DNA of 64,000 bases from Diplosphaera chodatii (Eukaryota; Chlorophyta; Trebouxiophyceae; Prasiolales; Stichococcaceae). The notes under the pieces were generated by a model. It did not search any database and was not told where the DNA came from. It worked only from the letters and a program-made list of their open reading frames with translations. The stretch spans positions 496,001 to 560,000 of the forward strand of contig JAALGY010000033.1 of NCBI GenBank assembly GCA_032358165.1, read 5' to 3'. This document shows, piece after piece, positions 1-13,525 of this stretch. The position numbers and the translations under genes were made by a program. Numbering within the stretch: the first letter of the stretch is position 1; each line of letters begins with the position of its first letter.

Positions 1-1617
1 TGATGTTGCGCCCTGCTCGCCTCTAGTCTGCCACAGGCTGGCTGCTGGCTGCTTTCAACCGCCAAACCTCCTCCCACCATGCCATCTGCAGCTTGCATCC
101 ATGTCAGGTATCATTCAGGGTGTCGCAGAGTTCAGTGTCGATACTTGCGCAGGTCATGGCAACGGGCGGCAAGTCGTACCCGAAGCTGGGCACCGACGGC
201 GGCGGGTGGCGCGTGCTGCGGGGACTGGGCCACGGCCTGCGGGATCCGTACCCGGCGCTCACGCCGCTCAAGGGGCCCCACCCCAGCGGCGCGCAGCTGT
301 CAGGTGGCAGCAGGATTTCAGACATCGTCCCACACTGTCTCGGGGTGGTTGCGATGGCCATGCAGGAAGGTTGTCGGCTGATTGCTAGTTGCAAATCCAG
401 ACGCAAGGCAAATCTCATAAGAAAGACTCCGCCGGCCGCAGGGCTGACGGTTCACGGCGTCCAGTTCGCTGCTAGGAAGCCGGGCGGCAAGGGCAAGCCG
501 GTAATGGCGCAGCGAGGCAGCCTGCTGTTCAGCCACCGGGGCGTGACGGGCCCCGCGGTGCTGGACCTGTCGCACCATGCGGTGATGGCGCTGGAGCGGC
601 ACACGCCGCTGCCAGGTGAGCCACAGGACCTGGTGACCTCCTTTCCGCCTGGCGTGTACGCACGGCAGGACAGCTGTGGGCGCAGGCCAACAAGCAGCTA
701 GGTGCAGACAGTGTCAAGCCTTGATTCCATCTGCATCACCTGCTGCAATGCTGCACGAGTCGGAGCTGCTTCAACGTGCTCCTGCAGCATTGACGGCGAA
801 CTGGACGGGCGAGCCTGAGGCAGCCTGGGCAGCGGCGTTATCAGATGCCGGCGGCCAGACAGTAGGCAGCGTGCTTCACAAGCGCGGCATCCCAACACGA
901 CTCGCCGAGGTGCATTTGTAGAATTGCCGATGCACCTCGCAGGGCACCTGCAGCACACTTGGAATTGAAGTCGCATGCCACTGCCCTGCGGAGCCCGAGC
1001 ATCTCAACCCGCAGCCTGCGCACTGCAGGCGCTATGCACTGCGGCGGATGTGGACGGTAAGGCGACGCGGGCTGCTGAGCTTCGTAAAGCGCAGCGTCAG
1101 GCGCTGCTGGCGGCGCTGACGGCCTGGCCTCTGGACATCACAGGCCACGAGGGCTACATGAAGGTGTCAGGCTTCACATCCAACCTGCCACGCCTGCATG
1201 GAAGCCCAGTGCCTCATCGACTTGCACTGCTGCCAGCTGCAAGGGCTGCTGCAGCTGCGCGCTGTGCTTCCGATGCTGACCTCGCTGTGTGTGGCGCTGC
1301 AGGCTGAGGTAACAGGCGGCGGCATTCCTCTCAGTGAACTGAACTGCGCCACTTGTGAGAGCCGCAAGCTGCCGGTGGGATGCATGATTGTACCTGCTAC
1401 CATGTGGATCGTCAGTGAAGCGCATGTGCAATTACCACCATAACCACCATCCTGATGTTTTATGATAACCACCATTGATATCGGGGACTTGCTGCAGGGT
1501 GTGCATGTCGCTGGGGAGCTGCTGGATGTGTTTGGACGCATCGGCGGCTTCAATTTCTACTGGGCGTTCCTCACGGGCAAATTGGCCGGCCTGGCAGCGG
1601 GCAGCAATACTTTGTAG
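1..1617 (+). CDS. HI0933/BaiN-family FAD-dependent oxidoreductase, 3' part
   Basis: This is the 3' portion of a flavoprotein of the HI0933 (YhiN/BaiN) family, which uses FAD and has an NAD(P)-type Rossmann fold; its exact substrate is unknown. Exons visible by eye lie near 150-303, 442-615, 787-918, about 1030-1165, 1305-1376 and 1498-1617. They encode the family blocks in order: ATGGKSYPKLGTDGGGW (the conserved TGG-S-P-G-T-G block), QRGSLLFSHRGVTGPAVLDL, a segment ending in LHKRGIPTRLAEVHL, then GGGIPLSELNCATCESRKLP, and the C-terminal HVAGELLDVFGRIGGFNFYW, which closes the FAD site. The stop is TAG at 1615-1617. The N-terminal dinucleotide-binding GxGxxG region lies outside the window. Plants carry a similar gene. 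Splice borders are approximate; family assignment is secure. Confidence 0.85.
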
Positions 1618-1910
1618 CTCAGCTGTACACTACTTTCACCACAGAGCTGTACAACAGATGATAGCAGGATAGCTAGCTGCGGGAAGCAGGTTGCTGCAAG
1701 TGTGCTCAGAAGCCTGTGGTTGCCGACAAACATGGACACTGCCATTTGGCCATCGTCTGGAAGATGGGCCTGCGTAAGGAACAGCTGCGGCAGGCAATTC
1801 CCGCCTCTTTGCGCTGGTGCTAGAAGGTTTCGGTGGTCCCCGTTGTTCTGGCTACCGAGCTGCAAGGGCCGCCCAGCTGTGCAACTTGGCAACTCTGTTG
1901 ATGGCTGCTA
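1618..1910. other. Convergent 3' intergenic region
   Basis: This gap holds the 3' flanks of the flavoprotein (+) and the MSI1 gene (-). I see no coding exon and no clear TGTAA-type algal polyadenylation signal on either strand. Confidence 0.5.
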
Positions 1911-6021
<4,111 letters not shown>

Positions 6022-7134
6022 ATGCGGACGAGCAGCGGCAGACGAAGGCGGTCACCTGGCGATGTGTCCGTCAGAGCAGCGCAGCCGCGCCCAGCCAGTG
6101 CCGCAACGGCATTCACAGCTGTCGTGGCCTTGGTAGCCAGCCTGGCCCTTGCCTCAGCGGCGCCATCCAACGAGTACATTGAGGACACAGACAGGTTCCC
6201 CGGATGGAAGGGCGAGCTGCCGCAGCAGCAGCCACTGGCTGACGACCCGGCCACCATTGGCTTTGGCGAGTCTGGCAAGGAGATGTGGCGGGGGGAGGTC
6301 AGGCAGATCAGCTGGTCGCCGAGGGCATTCATCTTCAAGGGTCTCCTGTCCGCGGAGGAGTGCGACTACCTCATCAATAACGCGCGGGAGCGCATGACAA
6401 AGAGCACCGTGGTGGACAGCGCCACAGGCGGCAGCGTGGACAGCGATGTGCGCACCTCGACCGGCTCCTTCTACTCGCGCGGCCAGGACGAGACTATCAG
6501 GCGTATTGAGAAGCGGCTGTCGCACGTCAGCTTCTTGCCTGTGGAGAATGGCGAGGGCCTGCAGATCCTGCACTACCAGAATGGACAGCAGTATAAGCCG
6601 CATGAGGACTACTTCCATGACAAGGTCAATGCGCGGCCTGAGAATGGCGGCCAGCGCATCGCAACCGTCCTCATGTACCTGACAACTCCAGAGGTGGGCG
6701 GTGAGACGGTGTTCCCCAAGGCGGAGAACAAGGTCACAGGACCCGAGTGGTCGGACTGCGCCAAGGAGGGGCTCGCAGTGAAGGCGGTGCGGGGGGATGC
6801 GCTGCTGTTTTACAGTCTGAAGCCCAATGGCGAGGAGGACCCCACCTCCATGCACGGCAGCTGCCCCACCCTCAAGGGCGAGAAGTGGTCCGCAACGAAA
6901 TGGATACACACAGGCGCATTTGGGCTATCGGCAGAGGAACAGCGTGCCAAGTGGGGCGACTGTGTAGATGCGGATGACAGATGCGAGGAGTGGGCAGCAG
7001 TGGGCGAATGCAAGGCAAACCCGACGTACATGCTGAAGTATTGTCGCCCAGCGTGCAAGGTATGCGACCCCGACGCTCCAAAGAAGGATGAGGTTGCAGC
7101 GCCTGGCAAGGCAGATGCTGCAAAGGCAGCTTGA
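6022..7134 (+). CDS. Prolyl 4-hydroxylase with C-terminal ShKT domain (single exon)
   Basis: This 370-residue enzyme is a 2-oxoglutarate/Fe(II)-dependent prolyl 4-hydroxylase, which hydroxylates proline in cell-wall and secreted hydroxyproline-rich proteins in the ER/Golgi. Residues 28-47 form a hydrophobic signal anchor. The catalytic domain spans about 95-300: Fe ligands His194 and Asp196 (PHEDYFHD) and His278 (SMHGSC), and the 2-oxoglutarate lysine Lys288 (GEKWSATKW). The spacings H194-H278 (84) and H278-K288 (10) equal those known for the Chlamydomonas enzyme. Residues 312-348 carry six cysteines (C314, 321, 330, 341, 345, 348) in the ShKT pattern common in algal and plant P4Hs. The tail is Lys/Ala-rich. 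The gene is uninterrupted, unlike nearly all its neighbours. The start is the first ATG that gives a signal anchor. Confidence 0.95.
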   Translation: MRTSSGRRRRSPGDVSVRAAQPRPASAATAFTAVVALVASLALASAAPSNEYIEDTDRFPGWKGELPQQQPLADDPATIGFGESGKEMWRGEVRQISWSPRAFIFKGLLSAEECDYLINNARERMTKSTVVDSATGGSVDSDVRTSTGSFYSRGQDETIRRIEKRLSHVSFLPVENGEGLQILHYQNGQQYKPHEDYFHDKVNARPENGGQRIATVLMYLTTPEVGGETVFPKAENKVTGPEWSDCAKEGLAVKAVRGDALLFYSLKPNGEEDPTSMHGSCPTLKGEKWSATKWIHTGAFGLSAEEQRAKWGDCVDADDRCEEWAAVGECKANPTYMLKYCRPACKVCDPDAPKKDEVAAPGKADAAKAA

Positions 7135-7655
7135 TGTCATGTCTTTCGGGTAGAGTTGTGCAGCGGACGTGCAGCTGTGCCGTACAACACGTGTTCGGCC
7201 TAGTGCTGGATACTTAAGGCAGGCGCGGCGTGCTTGACAGAGTAGTCCCATGCAGTAGATCGTGTTTTGACAATCATCGGCACCGTTCAGAACTTCAAAC
7301 TTTGAGGTGTGGCACGCATGACGCGGAGTGTGCTTGAGAGCTTCAGACAGCTTGTCTACATACGTTGAGATCTCTTGCAGAAGCGTTACAATGCTTCCAC
7401 AACATCTCCACATACATGACACTTACTATCTGCAGCGTACCAAAGTTGCACGAGACATGCACGCGCGCACCTCAGCGTCATGCATGCGTCTGTCTAATAA
7501 CGCAATCACATGGCTGCTGCACTCTTCAAGTTTCAAGTCTCATGGATTCACACCAGCTGCCTCAGTGCCTCAGTGAATTGCATTGCATTACATTTCGTCT
7601 AGCATTGAGCAAACCAAGCTCATGAGCTATCACAGGCGTAAACTAACCAGTGCTG
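7135..7655. other. Convergent 3' region of P4H and HDAC
   Basis: No coding exon is evident. On the minus strand a TGTAA pentamer (7588-7592) lies about 64 nt past the HDAC stop and matches the usual green-algal polyadenylation signal. Confidence 0.45.
7588..7592 (-). terminator. Candidate polyadenylation signal of the HDAC gene
   Basis: TGTAA on the minus strand (TTACA on plus), about 64 nt downstream of the HDAC stop. Chlorophyte mRNAs commonly use UGUAA 10-20 nt before the cleavage site. Confidence 0.4.
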
Positions 7656-10454
7656 TCACTCGCTGCCAGATCCAGGCAGTGGCCGCAGCCTTTGTGGTAA
7701 GCCATCCTCTCCTCTCAACTGAAAGCTGCGCAGCAGGTTCGCCAGCGACTTGGCGACCACTTCGTAGTTGTTCCGGGCGTATCCGCCGCTCAACACCATG
7801 CAGACTGGCACACCTGCCTACGGAAACCAGGTGAAAGCGTCAAGCAGTGCTGCAGGAGATCAAGGAGCTATCAGCACACGGCAGCATCAGTTACTGCAAG
7901 ACACTCCTTGTAGGACGAACTGATGAATGCAGCACGGCTGACATCAATCCATAGCTCAATCTGCTGCAGCTATGGTCTTGCCCTCAGCAGACAGAGGGGC
8001 TGACAGTGAACTCAGGGGCAGCTTGCCTGAGCGGCCGCCTGCCACACCATCTGATCCCGATGCTGTATGCCCTCTGCCGAAACTTGCATATGCCCAAGCG
8101 GGTCGTGCACCAGGATGTCCGTTCCTGCACACCATATCAGGACTAGCAGGTCAAAGCTGTGCATCGATGAGCACTATTGCAGGCACCCGTCACTATGGTC
8201 CATTGGCTTCAAGCACAAGGGCATTGCTTCGGCAATAGTCTGTCAAGTGAGTATGCATTGCATGCGGTGAGCATATTGCTGTTCACCTGCATTGTATAGC
8301 ACTATATCTGGCTTGAACTCCTGGAAAGCTTGGTTGAGTGCTGCCTGCGTTTTGGCCAGGTACTCAACGTCGCCTGTGCCTGCAACATGCATCATGGTGC
8401 TGCTCGGGGTGGCACACCAGATCTGATGCTCTGTGAAGCATGTGATACCACATTCCAACAAGCGGCCATGCTGACGGATGGTGGTGCTGACCCCAGCAAG
8501 CTGCTCATGTGTCCAAAAAGGGATTACAGCGTGACATGGTGGGTCAGCACGTGCCCTCATGACGTACCGCAAGGTATGCCAATGTCCACATCGATGGCCT
8601 GCTTGGCTGCAACATCGCCAGGCCACAGGTCCTGCATCAGCGGTTCGTCCTGTTTGGGCACTGCAACAAGGTGACTGTGGGCATAGCCCAAAGAGCATGT
8701 TTGCCTGTCCGCATTAGGGCAACGACGTCAAGGTGTGGTAGCGCACTCGGCCATAAATGTCCAGAATATACAGGTCACGGTCGTCGAAGTGCAGCTTATC
8801 CCGCTCATGCCCATTTCCCTGCGCCAGGACGAAGTGGCTCTCGTGGTTTATAGCAAGGTGAGCAAGGAAAGGGGCATCCAGTCAGTACAGATGTGCGGAA
8901 CATGTGCAGGTCTGTCGTAATGCAGAGATACAACCAGCCAGATGGTACAACCTGATGCACATCCAGGTCGATGATCATGCATCTTTGTATTTGACCTCCA
9001 GATGCCCGCCGCAGCCGCCGCAGTGCGAGCACCAAGTCGCTGTATGCACACCTGCAGCGCATACAGTCCAAGAGCTGTTGCCAGCAAGATTGAGTCAGCG
9101 GGACGATTGAGCTGTTGAGATTCCGTATTCAACCTCAGTGCTGCATGAGCAGCTGCCTCCATATGCGCACCAGCCCTCGCCATGGTCAGACCGTGCATGG
9201 TGCATGCCGCCACCTATGTTGATCGCCCAGCCGTGCTCCAGCGCCAATGCCGCTGCCTGACCCAGCACCGATTCTAGACTAAGCTGGGCTGCGTCAACGC
9301 TATGCCAATGCATCTTGCAACTCCAGACACTTGACAGCAGCTCGAGGACGTGTGATCCATGCAGCGCAGGTGTACGCACCAGCATGGTGCCGCTGACGTG
9401 GTGCCTGAAGGGTTTGCAGACCTGCGTGTACCAGGCTGGCACTGTCAATGCTCGGTCACTGGCAACCCACCCAACAAGAGGAGGGACGCGCAGCAAGAGG
9501 GGCCAGCTCCGCTCAGGCAGAGCGCTCCATGCCCGTGGCAGCACTGGCGTACCCTGTTCTGCACGAGCCAGTTTGGCAGCAATGCCAGCGGCGGCAGCTC
9601 TGCGACCGCTGCCACCTGCACGAGGAGCAGGACAGCGAGCTGCGAGGTGAAGTGCGACTCAAGGAGAACGACACATGGAAGGACCACGACGGTACGGTGA
9701 TGTGGGCATGGCTGGTGTGTCCGTGCATGAAGCGGGGCCTGCCTTGCGGGAGCTGCCGTGCAGCTGGTCCAGGTACTCCTGCGTGTGCACATCCCGCAGC
9801 ACCTCGTTGCTTGCCTCCACCGGCCTCACAACCTGCTCGCAGCACAGCAGCGGTGTCATTGCCTTTGACCAGCCACCGTGCGAGGCATGTGTCTGCCCGT
9901 AGGTTCTGTTTGGGACTCAGCTGCACGCTTTAGTAGAGCTCGCATGCCTTGTGCACGGGCGCGAGGGACACATGCAACACGCTGTACAGCGTAGCCAAAG
10001 CATAGCTGCCGAGATAGTGCACCTTTTTGGGCTGCACAAGGCCCTGTGACTGAAGGACTTCGACGATCCTCCGAAACTTTTGGCTATCGAATGGGTGTAT
10101 CCGTTCCAGACCCCAAAACCTGAGTTGTGCACACTATTACTGTCAACGACGACAGCTCACACATGCTCGATTCGTCACATTCCCCCACCTTCAAGCTGAT
10201 GATACATGTTGAAGGTGCGCATGTGCGATCATACACATGCATGCGGCACCATATGCGCAAGACGCCACGTGCGCATGGCTATGCCCAGCAATGCTAGTTG
10301 CCTGTCAGCACCGCAATGTGTGGTTCAGCACTATGTGGCTTAGCAAGTACCCAATGTTGTAGCTGGGGTGGTAGACAATGGGCAGCTGGTCTGGGCGCCG
10401 CCATGCGCCAACATCCGCGTAAGCGGCCTTTAGTGCATCGCTGACGGGTGGCAT
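7656..10454 (-). CDS. HDAC11: Class IV (HDAC11-like) histone deacetylase
   Basis: This is a zinc-dependent deacylase of the class IV HDAC11 group. The start at 10454 gives MPPVSDALKAAYADVGAW, then LPIVYHPSYNI. A splice (donor near 10336) joins GFWGLERIHPFDSQKFRRIV. Later exons encode VVRPVEASNEVLRDVHTQEY, VAELPPLALLPNWLVQN, PFRHHVSGTML, GWAINIGGGMHHARSDHGEG (the catalytic His-His pair), MIIDLDVHQ joined to GNGHERD (zinc ligands Asp and His), LYILDIYGRVRYHT, DVEYLAKTQAAL then KPDIVLYNAG joined to TDILVHDPLGHMQVS (third zinc ligand Asp), and VCMVLSGGYARNNYEVV (catalytic Tyr). The stop is at 7656-7658. All active-site residues are present, so it should be active. HDAC11 enzymes in animals prefer long-chain acyl-lysine; that specificity is not shown here. 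About ten exons. Confidence 0.93.
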
Positions 10455-10707
10455 GCTGCTGTGCATGATGAGAAGCTGTTATGCTAGAATGTGAGGGCCT
10501 GACGGCTCACAAGCAAGACAAAGCCACTGAGGCTGTTTCATGCACGTTGATGCAAGGTTGATGTTCTCAATGATCAGCTGCTATGCGGCGCCAGCCGCCA
10601 CTGCAAAGCTTTTTGATGTCAGCACTTCTGGAAACGTCTGTGCTATGAGTATGTGCTGGGATCCCTGCGTATAATCAGGCCAGTCGGATGCACACCGAAG
10701 CTAGATT
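10455..10707. promoter_or_regulatory. Divergent promoter between HDAC and PKA regulatory subunit
   Basis: The two genes start back to back across about 250 bp (400 bp if the second ATG of the downstream gene is used), implying a shared or bidirectional promoter. Confidence 0.45.
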
Positions 10708-12930
10708 ATGTCATGGAAGCGCGCGCCTTGCCCCGGAACGCGCAACCAGCCGCGAGATGGACACCTTCGGCGATGCGGCTCGTACACCCAAATTCAGCTG
10801 GCCTGTTGTATAAAAGAGGATGATCCGAGATCGTTCTGCAACAGAGAGCGCCTTGCAGGAATGGCCTTGCTATTCAGGCGGTGCTTTACGGACAGATCCA
10901 ACAGCGCCGTGCCTGTCATTCAGATAGCAGCTGACGCCCCGCAGATCACAGACAAGCATGCACAAGACACGCTTTCTGAACTTCCGGCGGCACCTTCACA
11001 GCCACCTGCGCCTCGCATGCGTGCAGGCAGACGCGGATCGGTGAGTGTCAGCCAGGTGATGCACGAGCACCTTGGCGAGCGCGTCCTACTTCATTGCAGA
11101 ACACTGATGATCGATTGATCAGGTGAGTGCTGAGGTGGCGCCACTGTCGCTCACGCTGGCGCACACGCCCAAGCTGGTGGAGAAGAGCGATGCCGCCAGA
11201 GCGCGCATACGCGCCGTCATCAAACGCTCCTTCCTGCTTGGAGGTAGATACGCCGATCAATGTACCAGCGTGCAGAGTGTATGTGCCGCCATGATTCGTG
11301 ATCTCAGACCTCGAAGATGGCGGCATTGCTGCAATTCAGGATGCTGCAGCACGACTACCCTATGTGTGCCACAGGGCTGGAGGAAGAACAAGAGCACGGC
11401 ATCGTCGACGCCATGTTCGAGAAGCCAGTTGCCGCAGACGAGGTCGTCATCAGGTCAGCTGATGAGCTGCTACCGCTGACATGGGCCCGCCATCGCCATG
11501 TGCCTTGCCGCCATACCCAGGTGCAGCATGTCCTGAGGTGTTTGTGTGCATTGCTGGTACCCCAGGGAGGGCGAGGAGGGCGACAACTTCTACGTCATCG
11601 AGGCCGGGGACTTTGTGGCCATGAAGGGCGAGCGGCAGGTGTTCAAGTACGAGGGCTCGGGCTCCTTCGGCGAGCTGGCCCTCATGTACAACTGCCCACG
11701 TGCTGCGACTGTCCAGGCAGGTAGTTTGGGCCACTGTAGCTGCCGACCATGGAGCTGGATGCCAGCTCTGATGTTGCCCTCGCACGGCTGCACCTGACAA
11801 GCTTGCCACGCCTTGCCACTGACCTAGCCGAGCAGCATGCCGCCGAACGGTCAAGCGGATCCACATGCTACATGCAATGCGGTCCAGCCCTGCAGGCTGT
11901 GACGCCCGGCACGCTGTGGGGCGTGGACCGGGTGACGTTCCGTGCCGTGGTGGTGGCGTCCACGGCGGCGAGGCGGGCGCGCTTTGAGGGCGCGATCGCT
12001 GCCATGCCCATCTTCAGCGGCCTGCTGGCGGAGCAGCGGGCGGCCATTGCAGTGAGGACCACCTGCTGCTGCTGTTCTGGTGCTGCGGCCTGTGAACGAT
12101 GCAATGCCATGCTGTTCGCGAGATATTCTGCAATATGGCTAGGTACTTGCATCATGCAGGACTGCCTCGAGCCGGAGGTGTTTGCGGAGGGGGAGTACAT
12201 TCTGAAGGAGGGGGCGCCGCTCGGCAGCGACGCCAAGTTCTACCTCATCGAGTCCGGCACCGTGACATGCCTCAGGACAAGCCAGGTGCTGAGTTTGACA
12301 ATTTCACACTACCAATTGACTGCACTGGTAGTGCAGCAGTCGTCGCCTGCACCTGCTTGACACATAACATTGACAGCAAAAGCGAATGCACTACCCCGGC
12401 ATGATCTGCCGTGCACCCTATATGCAGAGCAGCAAGCGGGTGGTGGCCACACTGGGCACTGGCGCCTTCTTCGGGGAGGTGGCACTGGTGACGCACGCCC
12501 CGCGGGCCGCTGACGTCGTGGCGGCGTCGTCCAAAGTCAAGCTGCTGTCGCTGGGGCGTGACGCCTTTGAGCGCCTGATGGGTGCGCATTGTGCTTCCTG
12601 CATGCTCTATTTGATTGTGCGCCTCATTGAAACACAATCCTTCCAGCGTTGATATTCAGCGACTTGTTCCCTCATGTGATGAACATGGCCGGCAGTTCCT
12701 GCATGACGTTGCACGTCCACTCGCTGCAGGGCCGGTGGAGGACATCCTTGAGGAGAAGATCAGAGAGTACCAAGCGCTCAATGAACAGGTGCAATGCTGC
12801 AGCGGGCAGTCGTGCAATCCATATGCTTGTGCTGAGCAAACACGACAGTGAGGTGAATGAGCCCACGCAGATACGGCGAAGCAGCCTTGGGATGTCAGGC
12901 GAGTCTGCAGCGGCAAGGGATGACCACTGA
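10708..12930 (+). CDS. cAMP-dependent protein kinase regulatory-subunit-like protein
   Basis: This protein has the layout of a PKA regulatory subunit: a pseudosubstrate-type inhibitory site followed by two cyclic-nucleotide-binding domains. Exon 1 (ends 11040) finishes in RRGS and exon 2 (starts 11123) continues VSAEVAP, forming an RRGSV autoinhibitor site. Domain A includes [30 protein letters not shown] and the phosphate-binding cassette [16 protein letters not shown], with its conserved Glu and Arg. Domain B includes [21 protein letters not shown] and [18 protein letters not shown] helix with [17 protein letters not shown] follows, then last exon [19 protein letters not shown], stop 12928-12930. 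The start may be 10708 or the in-frame ATG at 10861. The N-terminal docking/dimerisation domain is not obvious. A Ser at the inhibitor site resembles type II, phosphorylatable subunits. Intron borders are approximate. Confidence 0.88.
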
Positions 12931-13525
12931 TCGATGGCGGATTGTGGCAAAAGCTGTGACCTGCTGATGTCATCATGGACATTGACATCGATGACAAGGG
13001 CAATGCAGTGGGAATGTTACATATGCGGTGCAGCACGTGGAGTTGATGGGAGATCGGTTTTTGATTCGTTTGCTCTGTGTGACAAGTCACCAATGCACGC
13101 TGGCGGGCCAGCCATGCAAGTGTGCGGGTGGCACAGGATGCTAGACCACTGGCAGTTCACTGCGGCGCATGGTTGTGTACTTTCAGTCAATCGGATATGC
13201 TTTGCAGAACCTGATATGCTAACACAGAGTACAATCCAATATTAAGCACAGAAGTGCTGCCAGCTTGACTGCGGGCAAAGATTTGCGCCACAGTGTGTTC
13301 AGTGTATCGTCGCTGCAAAGCACAAGCACTCCCACTTTGCCGGACGTTGGCAGTGCTGTCTATCTTTGCTGCCCTAAACACTTGCAGACTCTGCAGACTG
13401 CTGTCTTCTCCAAGCAACCAGCTGACAGTGCCCTACTCGCCATCCTGGCAGTGGCACCAGGACCTGGATGCTGCCGCTGCTGATGTGTCTGTTGTACACG
13501 CCGCCACCCTGCAGCACCTCAGCTG
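12931..13525. other. Convergent 3' region
   Basis: The gap between the PKA-R stop and the transporter stop holds no recognisable exon. The short open frames here look random in composition. Confidence 0.4.

Noticed and set aside
6154..6909. Minus-strand 251-codon open frame
   Set aside because: Fully antisense to the intronless prolyl 4-hydroxylase, whose catalytic residues prove the plus strand is coding.
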